A stretch of 64,000 nt of DNA from Pseudomonas paralcaligenes (lineage in GTDB: Bacteria > Pseudomonadota > Gammaproteobacteria > Pseudomonadales > Pseudomonadaceae): NCBI RefSeq assembly GCF_019655855.1, contig NZ_BPFX01000014.1, positions 1 to 64,000 on the forward strand. The letters run 5' to 3'. How positions within the stretch are numbered: position 1 is the first letter of the stretch; every line of letters starts with the position of its first letter. The position numbers and the translations under genes are program-made. Shown here piece after piece: positions 25,259-34,599 of the stretch. The notes beneath the pieces are model-generated. The model saw only the letters and a program-made list of their open reading frames with translations. It was not told the DNA's origin and did not search any database.

Positions 25259-26983
25259 ATGCAGGTTACCGTCGAGTTCACAGGAAACCTCCGCCGCGCC
25301 TGGACCTGGCTGGTGGCGCTGGCACTGCTGGCGCTGCTGCTACCGGGCTGCGGCGACGAGCCGGGGCGCAAGGAGGGCGCCGCCGGGCCGGCGCCCGCCA
25401 GCGCCATCTATCCCGCCAGCGACTACTTCGAGCAGTCGCCGGGCCGGCGCGGGGGCACCTTGCGGGTGTCCGTGGCGCTGGACACCGGGTCGCTCGATCT
25501 GCACGCCCTGTCCCATACCAATACCCAGTGGCTGGGCAGGCTGATCCACGACAACCTGGTCTACCTGGACGAGCAGGGCCGGGTCACGCCCTGGCTCGCC
25601 CGGTCGTGGGACATCTCCGAGGACGGCAGGACCTACACCTTCCACCTGCGCGACGACGTCACCTTCAGCGACGGCGCCCGCTTCGACGCCGAGGCGGTGC
25701 GGGTCAACCTGGAGCACATGCGCGCCCCCGCCACCAAGGCGCCGCTGGCCGCCGCCTACATCGCGCCCTATGTAGACGGCGAGGTGGTCGACGCCTTCAC
25801 CTTCCGCGCCCACCTGCGCGAGCCGTACACACCGTTCCTCCACGTCCTGGCGCAGTCCTACCTGGCCATGCTGTCGCCCAGGGCCATCGTGGAGAATCCC
25901 GGCGCGCTGGCCGAGGCGCCGGTCGGCTCCGGCCCGTTCGTGGTGGAGCGCTACACCCGCCAGCAGGGCATCCGCCTGGTGCGCCGGGAGGACTACCACT
26001 GGGCGCCCGACCAGTTGCGCCACCCGGGGCCGGCCTACCTGGAGCGGATCGACATCGACTTCGTGCCCGAGCCGCTGATCCGCTACACCTCGCTGGCGGC
26101 CGGCCAGTATGACTTCACCCTGGACGCGCCGACCCAGAACGCGGCGGCCATCCGCGCCGACGACCGCCTGCTGTTCGACAGCCGCATCCGCCAGGGCAAC
26201 CCCAACCGCGGCATCACCTTCAACACCGAGCGGTTTCCCTTCGACGACGTGCGCGTGCGCCGGGCCTTCGCCCTGGCGGTGGACCGCGAGGGCATCGTGC
26301 GCATCAGCGGCTTCGGCGAGTTCAGGCCGAAGAGCGACTTCCTGGCCGCCAACACCCGCTACTACGACCCGGCCTTCCAGGACGCGCTGCGCCACGACCC
26401 GGAGGCCGCCGGCCGGCTGCTGGACGAAGCGGGCTGGGGCGAGCGCGACGCGCAAGGGTACCGGATAAAGGAGGGAAGGCGGCTGGAGGCCGAGGTGCTG
26501 CTGGCCGAAGGGCTGGTGACGACCACCGACGCGGTGGCGATCCAGGCCGACGTGAGGAAGATCGGCTTCGCCCTGCGCATCGCCCAGCTGCCGCCGCTGC
26601 ACATCATCGAGCGGCGCGCCGCCAACGACTACCAGGCCACCGGCTCCGGCGTGTGGCACACCAACACGCCGGACGGCCTGTACATCCTCTACCACAGCGA
26701 CGAGATCATCTCGCCCAGGCGCATCGGCCAGAACGTGGCGCGCCTGCGCGACCCGCTCCTCGACGACCTGCTCGGCCGCGCCCGGCGCAGCGCCGACGAC
26801 GCACTGCTGCGCAGCCTGTATAGCCAGGCCCAGCAGCGGCTGACCGAACTGGTACCCGGCGTACCGCTGTACGAGAACCACAGCCTGACCGCGCGGAGTG
26901 CCCATGTGAAAGGGATCATCTACGACACCTCGCACAACACGCCGATCTTCACGGGGGCGTGGCTGGACGAGAAGGGGCGCTAG
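25259..26983 (+). CDS. ABC transporter family-5 solute-binding lipoprotein (first of two)
   Basis: The 574-residue protein has a lipoprotein signal with lipobox LLLPGC (about residue 32) and so is probably anchored in the periplasm. Motifs of the peptide/opine/nickel family are present: RGGTLRVSV, YTFHLRDDVTFSDGARFDAEAV, VGSGPFVVERY, NPNRGITFNTERFPFDDVRVRRAFALAVDRE. It follows the receptor gene by 14 bases. No permease follows directly, so it probably shares the ABC core at 32264-39643. It resembles the protein at 30507 throughout. Confidence 0.94.
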   Translation: MQVTVEFTGNLRRAWTWLVALALLALLLPGCGDEPGRKEGAAGPAPASAIYPASDYFEQSPGRRGGTLRVSVALDTGSLDLHALSHTNTQWLGRLIHDNLVYLDEQGRVTPWLARSWDISEDGRTYTFHLRDDVTFSDGARFDAEAVRVNLEHMRAPATKAPLAAAYIAPYVDGEVVDAFTFRAHLREPYTPFLHVLAQSYLAMLSPRAIVENPGALAEAPVGSGPFVVERYTRQQGIRLVRREDYHWAPDQLRHPGPAYLERIDIDFVPEPLIRYTSLAAGQYDFTLDAPTQNAAAIRADDRLLFDSRIRQGNPNRGITFNTERFPFDDVRVRRAFALAVDREGIVRISGFGEFRPKSDFLAANTRYYDPAFQDALRHDPEAAGRLLDEAGWGERDAQGYRIKEGRRLEAEVLLAEGLVTTTDAVAIQADVRKIGFALRIAQLPPLHIIERRAANDYQATGSGVWHTNTPDGLYILYHSDEIISPRRIGQNVARLRDPLLDDLLGRARRSADDALLRSLYSQAQQRLTELVPGVPLYENHSLTARSAHVKGIIYDTSHNTPIFTGAWLDEKGR

Positions 26984-26988
26984 GCGGG

Positions 26989-27117
26989 ACCAATGAAAAG
27001 GCGACGTCCCCGTGAGCCGCTGCGTACCTTGTGGGAGCGGCCTTGGCCGCGAATGTCGCAGCCGCCCAGCCGTTTCCACAAAAGCAGGATTGCGCCACCA
27101 ACACGCAACGGGGACAT
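26989..27117. repeat. Leading part of the repeat array, including dispersed element copy B
   Basis: CCAATGAAAAGGCG at 26990 resembles the start of the downstream tandem units. It is followed by copy B (27026-27131) of the element at 17136-17236, recognisable by GTGGGAGCGGCCTTGG, CCGCCCAGCCG and AAAGCAGGAT. Confidence 0.55.
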
Positions 27118-27959
27118 AGCCAATGAAAAAGCGGTGTACCCGTTACCTGTTGCAGCCCCTGACCCCTTCTGGATCCCCGCCTGCGCGGGGATGACGAGGT
27201 AGGGGTGGGGTTTCTTCCGCAGCCGTCATTCCCGCGCAGGCGGGAATCCAGGTGCAGGCAGCTGTAGCGTCTGCAACCCGAAGCGGGGGTATGGCCAATG
27301 AAAAGCGGTGTACCCGTTACCTGCTGTAGCCCCTGACCCCTTCTGGGTCCCCGCCTGCGCGGGGATGACGAGGTAGGGGTGGGGTTTCTTCCGCAGCCGT
27401 CATTCCCGCGCAGGCGGGAATCCAGGGGCAGGCAGCTGAAGTGTCTGCAACTCGAAGCGGGGGCATGGCCAATGAAAAACTGTGTACCCATTACCTGCTG
27501 TAGCCTCCTGACCCCTTCTGGATCCCCGTCTGCGCGGGGATGACGAGGTAGGAGTGGAGTTTCTTCCGCAGCCGTCATTCCCGCGCAGGCGGGAATCCAG
27601 GGCAGGCAGCTGTGGTGTCTGCAACACGAAACGGGGCATGGCCAATGGAAAGCTGTGTGCCCGTTATCTGCTGTAGTCCCCTGACCCCTTCTGGATCCCC
27701 GCCTACGCGGGGATGACGAGGTAGGGGGGGAGTTTCTTCCGCAGCCGTCATTCCCGCGTAGGCGGGAATCCAGGTGCAGGCAGCTGAAGTGTCTGCAATA
27801 CGAAACGGGGCATGGCCAATGGAAAGCTGTGTACCCGTTACCTGCTGTAGTCCTCTGACCCCTTCTGGGTCCCCGCCTGCGCGGGGATGACGAGGTAGGG
27901 GTGGGGTTTCTTCCGAAACCGTCATTCCCGCACAGGCGGGAATCCAGGGGCAGGCAGCT
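27118..27959. repeat. Tandem array, five units of about 174 bp, each with a long inverted repeat
   Basis: Units start at 27118, 27293, 27467, 27640 and 27814, each with GCCAATGAAAA or GCCAATGGAAA; the last is cut short. Each contains two facing arms of about 27 bp (GGATCCCCGCCTGCGCGGGG and CATTCCCGCGCAGGCGGG) around a spacer of about 26 bases. Unit 4 has the matching change in both arms (CCTACGC and GCGTAGG). Open frames through it are fortuitous. Single copies of the palindrome lie near 208 and 62,610. Confidence 0.85.
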
Positions 27960-27978
27960 CCAGCGGTGACCACGCGAC

Positions 27979-28021
27979 GCGCAGGAGCGGGTTAGGCACA
28001 GGCCTTAACCCACTCCTGCGC
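27979..28021. other. Long near-perfect hairpin after the repeat array
   Basis: GCGCAGGAGCGGGTTA pairs with TTAACCCACTCCTGCGC with one mismatch around a loop of about ten bases. It lies where the sequence changes from the GC-rich array to the AT-rich stretch and might end transcription from the upstream module. Confidence 0.5.
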
Positions 28022-28303
28022 GGAGCATGGACTTTGGGTTTTTCGGTTGTTTATTGGCGAATAAAACCGTGCCTGCTGTTTTTTGCGCACAAGCATATAA
28101 CCGAAACCACTGTTCGCCGAAAAACAGTTGTTCAACATTCTGTTATCCGGCTCGAATTCAAGTTTGTTCGTGAGTTTTCTCAAGATACTGATTTTGCTGG
28201 TTTTTATAAGTTGGAACGGCGCTTGCTAAATGGACAGGTAAGAGAGCTACACAACAACAAGAAGCTCATCGACATGACCTTGTCTTTATAGGAGTAAGTT
28301 TAG
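28022..28303. promoter_or_regulatory. AT-rich leader/promoter region of the second receptor module
   Basis: This stretch of about 280 bases is far richer in A+T than everything around it, with runs such as GGTTTTTCGG, TTTTTTGCGC and GGTTTTTATAAG. It should hold the promoter of the large downstream operon. An 85-codon frame from a TTG at 28034 exists, but its codon use is unlike the neighbours and I do not call it a gene. Confidence 0.45.
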
Positions 28304-30451
28304 GTGCGCTGGGTTTCTTTGATGGGGGAAGTGAGTGAAAAGGGCAAGCCGAGTCCGCTGTGGATGGCGGTGGGCATCGGTTCTCTGATGATGGCTGCGG
28401 GCCAGGGCGCGAGCGCCGCTGAGCCGGCGAACGAGAAGGAACAGCGGCTGGAGACCGTGGTGGTGCGGGGCGAGCAGAAGACCGAGGCGCAGAAGGCCAA
28501 GGTCAAGCTGGAGGAGGTCGCCGGGGGCACGAGCCTGGTGGACAACGCCGAGGTGGAGAAGGGCCGCTCTTCCACCCTGGAAGACGTGCTGGCGTTCCAG
28601 CCCGGGGTGATTGCCCAGGCCGCCGGCGGCAACGATGCGATCAAGATTTCCATCCGCGGCTCGGGGGCCAACGCTTCGCCCGGCTATTTCCGCGAGGGCA
28701 CCAAGTTCCTGTTCGACGGCCTCGCCCTGACCGGCCCGGGCGGTACGCCCTACGAGCTGCTGGAGATGTCCGGCGTCAACTACACCGAGGTGCTGCGCGG
28801 CGCCAACGCCTTCGACTACACCGCGCTGTCCCTGGGCGGCGCGATCAACATGGTCACCCACACCGGCCACAGCTCGCCGGGCAACTACGCCCGCTTCGAG
28901 GCCGGCAGCTTCGGCTGGCGCAAGCAGCAGCTGAGTACCGGCGGCGTGGTGGACGACGCCGACTACTACATCAGCCTGTCCAACTCCGAGCGCGAGGGCT
29001 ACCAGGACTACACCTTCAACCAGGCCAAGGGCGTCGTCTCCAACTTCGGCTACCGCTTCAGTCCCAAGCTCGATACGCGCCTGATCGTGCGCTACCGCGA
29101 GCAGTACCACGAGAACGCCAGCACCCTGACCCGGGCGCAGCTCAAGGACGACCCGAGCCAGCCCAACCCGACCACCGTCGCCCAGCGCGGCGACTCGACC
29201 AAGAACGGTTCGATCTGGGTCGGCAGCAAGACCACCTACACCCTCGACGACGACTCGCAGGTGGAGCTGGGCCTGGTCTACCACAACTACCGCCAGATCC
29301 TCGGCAAGAAGAGCCCGGTGATCCCCAACCACTGGCAGTGGCGCGACATCAACAGCTCCCTGCGCTACCTGCGCAGCGACCGGCTGTTCGGCCTGCAGAG
29401 CAACACCACCCTGAGCTTCAGCAACACCCTGCACGACCGCGCCGAGGTCAAGACCTACGACGGCGTGAGCCGCAAGCTGCTCAAGGAGACCAACTATAGC
29501 GGCTCGTTCGACACGGTGTTCGCCGCCGGCAACGAACTGGAGCTGACCGAGCGCCTGTGGCTGTCCAGCGGCCTGTCGCTGGTCAACATCCGCCGCGACG
29601 TGGACGTCAACTTCTCCGACCGGGCCAACACCAGCCCGTACCCGCAGCACTACAAGTACGACAACTGGAGCCTCGCGCCGCGCCTCGGCCTGCGCTACTT
29701 CCTGACCCCGGACATCCAGCTGTTCGGCAACGTCAGCCGCTCCATCGACCCGCCCAGCGCCTGGTCCATCTCGCCGTCCGGCCCGACCAACAACTACGCC
29801 AAGACCCTGGTGGAGCAGAAGGGCAACACCGTCGAGATCGGCATCCGCGGCGCGCGCGGCCCGCTTTCCGGCAGCCTGGCGCTGTACCGCAGCTGGCTGC
29901 ACGACGAGCTGCTCAACGTCGAGATCATCCCGGCCCGTGGCAACTCGCCGGCGGTGACCTCCACCTCCAACGCCAGCGCGACCATCCACCAGGGCGTCGA
30001 GGCGGGGCTGGACGCCGAGCTGTGGCGGGGCGTGCGCGGCGACACCCTGGTGCTGCGCCAGGCCTACACCTTCAACGACTTCTACTACCGCAACGACGAC
30101 GAGTTCGGCGCCAACGAGCTGCCCGGCCTGCCGCGCCACATCTACCAGGCCGAGCTGAAGTACCAGCACGCCAGCGGCTTCTACGCCGGGGTCGACGTGC
30201 GCACGGCGTCGAGCACGCCGGTGGACTACGCCAACTCGTTCCAGGCCCCGTCCTACACGGTGTTCGGCGCCAAGCTCGGCTACGAGGAGCCGGGCCAGCG
30301 CTGGCAGGTGTTCCTCGACCTGCGCAACCTCACCGACGAGCACTACGCCACCACCATCAGCCCGATCTACAACGCCCGCGGCAACGACGCGGCGGCGCTC
30401 TACTCGGGCGACGGCTTCGGCGCGTTCACCGGCGTGGCCTTGCGTTTCTGA
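28304..30451 (+). CDS. TonB-dependent outer-membrane receptor (second of two paralogues)
   Basis: The 715-residue protein is a full-length paralogue of the one at 23148, with the same order of blocks: signal ending GASAAEP, TonB-box-like ETVVVRG, plug with LEDVLAFQPGVIAQ and GGAINMVTHTGHSSPG, and a barrel ending VALRF. GTG 28304 was chosen because GGAG lies nine bases before it; ATG 28322 is possible. It leads a set of genes running to at least 35.9 kb. Substrate is unknown but probably chemically close to that of the first receptor. Confidence 0.94.
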   Translation: MRWVSLMGEVSEKGKPSPLWMAVGIGSLMMAAGQGASAAEPANEKEQRLETVVVRGEQKTEAQKAKVKLEEVAGGTSLVDNAEVEKGRSSTLEDVLAFQPGVIAQAAGGNDAIKISIRGSGANASPGYFREGTKFLFDGLALTGPGGTPYELLEMSGVNYTEVLRGANAFDYTALSLGGAINMVTHTGHSSPGNYARFEAGSFGWRKQQLSTGGVVDDADYYISLSNSEREGYQDYTFNQAKGVVSNFGYRFSPKLDTRLIVRYREQYHENASTLTRAQLKDDPSQPNPTTVAQRGDSTKNGSIWVGSKTTYTLDDDSQVELGLVYHNYRQILGKKSPVIPNHWQWRDINSSLRYLRSDRLFGLQSNTTLSFSNTLHDRAEVKTYDGVSRKLLKETNYSGSFDTVFAAGNELELTERLWLSSGLSLVNIRRDVDVNFSDRANTSPYPQHYKYDNWSLAPRLGLRYFLTPDIQLFGNVSRSIDPPSAWSISPSGPTNNYAKTLVEQKGNTVEIGIRGARGPLSGSLALYRSWLHDELLNVEIIPARGNSPAVTSTSNASATIHQGVEAGLDAELWRGVRGDTLVLRQAYTFNDFYYRNDDEFGANELPGLPRHIYQAELKYQHASGFYAGVDVRTASSTPVDYANSFQAPSYTVFGAKLGYEEPGQRWQVFLDLRNLTDEHYATTISPIYNARGNDAAALYSGDGFGAFTGVALRF

Positions 30452-30506
30452 ACCCGGGCCGCGGGCAGTCCCGCGGCCGCTCACCGCCTTTTCAGGAAAC
30501 CGCGTT

Positions 30507-32267
30507 ATGCAATCGATTCCAGGCACAGGCTCCCACGGCAGGCCGGCCGGCGCATTGCGCCGGCTCGGCGCGCTGCTCGGCGCCCTGCTGATCCTCGCCG
30601 GCTGCTCGCCCGCCGAGGAGCCCACCGCCGGCCAGGCGGGCACCGGCGCCGCGCCCGCCAGCGGCCAGGTCGTCGACGGCCTGCTCAGCTACCCGGCCAG
30701 CGACTACCACGAGCAGGGGCCGGGCAAGCCGGGCGGCGTGCTGCGCGCCTCGGTGACGCTGGATACCGGCACCTTCGACGTCCACTCCATCGCCCACGGC
30801 AACGTGCAGTGGCTGGGGCGGATCGTCTACGACGGCCTGGTCTACCAGGATGAGCAGGGACGCATCTCGCCGTGGCTGGCCAAGTCCTGGGAGATTTCCG
30901 CGGACGGCACCGTCTACACCTTTCACCTGCGCGACGACGTGACCTTCAGCGACGGCACCCGGTTCGACGCCGAGGCCGTGCGCGTCAATCTGGAGCACAT
31001 GCGCGACCCGGCCACCAAGTCGCCCCTGGCGGCGGCCTACATCGCGCCGTACCTGCAGGGCAGGGTGGTCGACCCGTTCACCTTCGAGGCGACCCTGCGC
31101 GAGCCGTACTCGCCGTTCCTCGACGTGCTGGCCCAGTCCTGGCTGAGCATGATCTCGCCGAAGCAGATCCTCGAAGACCCGAAATCCATCGCCGAGCGGC
31201 CGATCGGCTCCGGCCCGTTCGTGCTGGAGAGCTACACCCGCGAGCAGGGCGCCACCTTCGTGCGCCGCGAGGACTACGCCTGGGCGCCGCCGGTCACCCG
31301 GCACCAGGGCCCGGCGTACCTGGAGCGCATCGAGCTGACCTTCGTCCCCGAGTCGATGATCCGCTACAGCTCGCTGCTGTCCGGCCAGCACGACTTCACC
31401 CTGGACGCGCCGACCCAGAACGCCGCGGCCATCCGCGTCAACCCCGAACTGGTGCTGCACAGCCGCATCCGCAAGGGCAACCCGTTCCGCAGCCTGACCT
31501 TCAACGTCGAGCGCTTCCCGTTCGACGACGTGCGAGTGCGCCGGGCGCTGACCAGGGCGGTGGACCGCGACGGCCTGGCCTGGATCGTCGGCTTCGGCGA
31601 ATACCAGCCGAAGAGCGACTTCTTGGCCGCCAACTCGCGCTTCTACGACCCCTCGTTCAGCGAGGCGCTGAAGTACGACGTGGCCGAGGCCGGACGCCTG
31701 CTCGACGAGGCCGGCTGGGGCGAGCGCGACGCCGAGGGCTACCGGGTGAAGGAGGGCAGGCGCCTGGCGGCGACCCTGCTGATGAGCGAGAACCCGGCGT
31801 TCCCCAGCAGCGTGGCAGTGGCGATCCAGGCCGACGCAAAGAAGATCGGCTTCCAGATCGAACTGGAAGTGCTGCCCCTGGCCCAGGCCACCGACCGCCG
31901 CTACGCCGGCGACTACCAGGCGCTGGGCGGCGGCTACTGGCACACCAACACGCCGGACGGCCTGTTCATCCTCTATCACAGCGCCTCGATCTCCACGCCG
32001 CAGTTGATCGGCCAGAACAGCTCGCGCCTGCGCGACGCCGAGCTGGACGACCTGCTGTCCCGCGCCCGGCGCAGCACCGACGAGAACGAACTGCACAGCC
32101 TGTACGGCCAGGCCCAGCGGCGCCTCACCGAGCTGGTGCCGGCGGCGCCGTCCTACGAGAGCCACCACATCGTCGCCCACCATGCGTACGTGAAGGGACT
32201 GATCTTCGACACCTCGCACAACACGCCTTTCTTCACCAGCGTATGGCTGGACAAGGAGCGGCCATGA
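30507..32267 (+). CDS. ABC transporter family-5 solute-binding lipoprotein (second of two)
   Basis: The 586-residue protein has a lipoprotein signal (LLGALLILAGC) and the same family-5 blocks as its paralogue at 25259 (YTFHLRDDVTFSDGTRFDAEAV, IGSGPFVLESYTREQG, LDAPTQNAAAIR). It should deliver substrate from the periplasm to the permease pair. Its TGA overlaps the permease ATG (ATGA), so the two are translationally coupled. A free binding-protein role for peptides or nickel cannot be excluded from sequence alone. Confidence 0.95.
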   Translation: MQSIPGTGSHGRPAGALRRLGALLGALLILAGCSPAEEPTAGQAGTGAAPASGQVVDGLLSYPASDYHEQGPGKPGGVLRASVTLDTGTFDVHSIAHGNVQWLGRIVYDGLVYQDEQGRISPWLAKSWEISADGTVYTFHLRDDVTFSDGTRFDAEAVRVNLEHMRDPATKSPLAAAYIAPYLQGRVVDPFTFEATLREPYSPFLDVLAQSWLSMISPKQILEDPKSIAERPIGSGPFVLESYTREQGATFVRREDYAWAPPVTRHQGPAYLERIELTFVPESMIRYSSLLSGQHDFTLDAPTQNAAAIRVNPELVLHSRIRKGNPFRSLTFNVERFPFDDVRVRRALTRAVDRDGLAWIVGFGEYQPKSDFLAANSRFYDPSFSEALKYDVAEAGRLLDEAGWGERDAEGYRVKEGRRLAATLLMSENPAFPSSVAVAIQADAKKIGFQIELEVLPLAQATDRRYAGDYQALGGGYWHTNTPDGLFILYHSASISTPQLIGQNSSRLRDAELDDLLSRARRSTDENELHSLYGQAQRRLTELVPAAPSYESHHIVAHHAYVKGLIFDTSHNTPFFTSVWLDKERP

Positions 32268-33196
32268 TCGTCCTGCGGCGGGTCCTGTTGCGCCTGCTGG
32301 CGGGCGTGGCGGTGCTGTGGGGCGCGGCCACGCTGACCTTCGTCGGCCTCAACGTCACCGGCGGCGACCCCGCCCTGGCCATCCTCGGCGGGCCGGATGC
32401 GATGCCCACGGCCGAGGCGCTGGCCCAGGTGCGCCGCGAATACGGCCTGGACCAGCCGCTGGCGGTGCAGTACGCCAGCTACCTGGGGCGCCTGGCCCAG
32501 GGCGACCTGGGCGAGTCCTACCGCCTGCGCATCCCGGTGACCCGGGCCATTGGCGAGCACATCGGCGCCACCGTGTGGCTGGCGCTGTGGGCCGCCCTGG
32601 TGGCGGTGCTGCTGTCGGTGGTGTTGGCCACGCTGACCGCGCGCCGCGGCCGCCACTTCGGCGCGCTGTCGTCGGGCACCGAACTGGTGCTGTCGTCGAT
32701 GCCCTCGTTCGTGCTCGGCATCCTGCTGTTGCTGGTGTTCTCGTTTCAGCTGCGCCTGCTGCCGCCGACCGGCTCCAGCGGCTGGAAGACCATGGTGCTG
32801 CCGACCCTGACCCTGGCCCTGCCGGTGGCGGCGGTGCTGACCCAGGTGCTGCGCCAGGAGCTGGAGGACATCCTCGAACAGCCCTTCATCATGATGGCCC
32901 GCGCCCGCGGGCTGTCCGAGGCCGGCGTGCGCCTGGGCCACGCCCTGCGCCACGCGCTGATCCCGCTGGTGACCCTGTCCGGCTTCATCCTCGCCAGCCT
33001 GCTCGGTGGCGCGGTGATCACCGAGACCCTGTTCGCCCGCCAGGGCGTTGGCCGCCTGATGCTCGACGCGGCCAACGGCAAGGACGTGCCCATGGTGCTC
33101 GGCATCACCCTGCTGGCGGCGCTGATCTACGTAGTGGTCAACCTGGTCGTCGACCTGCTGCTGCCCCTGATCGATCCCCGGGTGAACGCGCGATGA
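32264..33196 (+). CDS. ABC transporter permease, DppB type
   Basis: This 310-residue inner-membrane protein has about six membrane segments. The first is followed by the long periplasmic loop typical of DppB/OppB (GGDPALAILGGPDAMPTAEALAQVRREYGLDQPL). The EAA-like contact loop for the ATPase is MMARARGLSEAGVRLGHALRHALIP. It pairs with the DppC-type permease at 37104. Start and stop overlap the neighbouring genes by four bases each. Confidence 0.95.
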   Translation: MIVLRRVLLRLLAGVAVLWGAATLTFVGLNVTGGDPALAILGGPDAMPTAEALAQVRREYGLDQPLAVQYASYLGRLAQGDLGESYRLRIPVTRAIGEHIGATVWLALWAALVAVLLSVVLATLTARRGRHFGALSSGTELVLSSMPSFVLGILLLLVFSFQLRLLPPTGSSGWKTMVLPTLTLALPVAAVLTQVLRQELEDILEQPFIMMARARGLSEAGVRLGHALRHALIPLVTLSGFILASLLGGAVITETLFARQGVGRLMLDAANGKDVPMVLGITLLAALIYVVVNLVVDLLLPLIDPRVNAR

Positions 33197-34599
33197 GCAT
33201 GAGCACCCAGATCGCCCTGCATCGACTGCGCGCGCTGTTCGACGAAGACAGCGCGCCGTCCCCGCTCCAACTTCACGACATCGTCAAGGATTCCGAAATG
33301 ATCTTCAGCGAGCCCGAGACCCTGCTCACGGCCAGCGACGCCGTGGCGGCGCCCACCGACGACCAGCTGCTGGCCCGGTTCAACCCCATCTTCGAACGCA
33401 TCGCCGAAGGCGCCATCGCCCGCGAGCAGGAACGCGAGCTGCCCTACGAGGCGGTCAACTGGCTGCGCGACGCCGGCTTCGGCCGCCTGCGCGTGCCGCA
33501 GCGTCACGGCGGCTTCGGCGCCAGCCTGGAGCAGCTGTTCCGCCTGGTCAGCCGCCTGGCCGAGGCCGACTCCAACCTGCCGCAGATCTTCCGCGCCCAC
33601 TTCGGCTTCGTCGAAGGCCGCCTCAACGACGAGGACGAGCAGGGCAACGCGCGCTGGTTCCAGCGCGTGGTCGCCGGCGAACTGTTCGGCGCGGCCATGG
33701 CCGAGCGCACCGAGACCACCGGCAACAGCGTCAACCTGACCGAGGACGGCGAACGCTGGCTGCTCGACGGCGAGAAGTACTACTGCACCGGTACCCTCTA
33801 CGCCGACTGGATCGCCGTGTCGGCCAACCAGGGCGATGAGCATGTGGCCATCGCCGTACCGACCACCGCGCCCGGCGTCACCCGCCTGGACGACTGGGAC
33901 GGCTTCGGCCAGCGCCTGACCGCCAGCGGCACCACCCGCTTCGAGCGGGTCGAGGTCGGCGAGGAACAGATATTCCGCCGCTTCAAGCTGGGCGAGGGGC
34001 GGACCGATTCCTACATTAGCGCCTTCTACCAGCAGGTTCACCTGGCCACCCTGGCCGGCATCGCCCGCGCCGTGCAGCGCGACGCCATCGCCTTCGTCCA
34101 GGGCCGCACCCGCACCTTCGGCATTCCCGGCCAGTCCAGCCCGCGCCACGACCCGCTGGTGCAGCGGGTGGTCGGCCGCCTGTCGAGCCTGGCCTTCGCC
34201 AGCGAGGCGCTGGTCGAGAAGGTCTCGCGCAGCCTGGACCAGCTGTGGCACGCCTGGCTGGCCGGCACCGCCACGGCCGAGCAGTACGCCGAGGCCGACA
34301 TCCGCACTTTCCAGGCGCAGCAGATCGTCATCGGCCAGGTGCTGGAGACGACCACCCTGTTGTTCGAGGTCGGCGGCGCTTCCGCCGCGAGCAGCGCGCG
34401 GCGTCTCGACCGGCACTGGCGCAACGCACGCACCCTGGCTTCGCACAACCCGGCGATCCTGCGCGAGGCCTACCTGGGCGACTACTACCTCAACGGCACC
34501 GTGCCGAGCAAAGCCTGGGCCGAGCGCTTCGCCGAGGCCAAGGCGAAGGACCAGGCGCAGCCGGTGCAGCCGGCGGTCAACGAGGGGGACCTGGCATGA
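33193..34599 (+). CDS. Acyl-CoA-dehydrogenase-fold flavin oxidoreductase (SfnB/DszC-like), copy 1
   Basis: The 468-residue protein has the acyl-CoA dehydrogenase fold: an N-terminal helical domain with RVPQRHGGFGASLEQLFRLVSRLAEADSN, a middle beta domain with LDGEKYYCTGTLYADWIAV, and a C-terminal helical domain with LFEVGGASAASSARRLDRHWRNARTLASHNP. That last block is typical of the sulfur-acquisition SfnB and the FMNH2-dependent DszC monooxygenases. It is ATGA-coupled on both sides, to the permease and the LLM gene. It probably oxygenates or oxidises the imported compound. Confidence 0.87.
   Translation: MSMSTQIALHRLRALFDEDSAPSPLQLHDIVKDSEMIFSEPETLLTASDAVAAPTDDQLLARFNPIFERIAEGAIAREQERELPYEAVNWLRDAGFGRLRVPQRHGGFGASLEQLFRLVSRLAEADSNLPQIFRAHFGFVEGRLNDEDEQGNARWFQRVVAGELFGAAMAERTETTGNSVNLTEDGERWLLDGEKYYCTGTLYADWIAVSANQGDEHVAIAVPTTAPGVTRLDDWDGFGQRLTASGTTRFERVEVGEEQIFRRFKLGEGRTDSYISAFYQQVHLATLAGIARAVQRDAIAFVQGRTRTFGIPGQSSPRHDPLVQRVVGRLSSLAFASEALVEKVSRSLDQLWHAWLAGTATAEQYAEADIRTFQAQQIVIGQVLETTTLLFEVGGASAASSARRLDRHWRNARTLASHNPAILREAYLGDYYLNGTVPSKAWAERFAEAKAKDQAQPVQPAVNEGDLA

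Noticed and set aside
23148..26983. Siderophore uptake locus
   Set aside because: There is no Fur-type site, siderophore synthesis gene or family-8 iron-siderophore binding protein. The binding proteins are family 5 and the linked enzymes are flavin monooxygenases.
27118..27959. CRISPR array
   Set aside because: Units are about 174 bp and nearly identical throughout, with no unique spacers, and no cas genes are present.
26949..27973. Long minus-strand frames rich in LDSRLRGNDG and SSPRRRGSRR repeats
   Set aside because: They are translations of the palindromic tandem repeat array. Such peptides appear wherever this REP family occurs and there is no ribosome-binding site or family similarity.
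28034..28291. 85-residue open frame before the second receptor gene
   Set aside because: It starts with TTG without a clear ribosome-binding site, has AT-rich codon use unlike the neighbours, and lies in what looks like a promoter or leader region.
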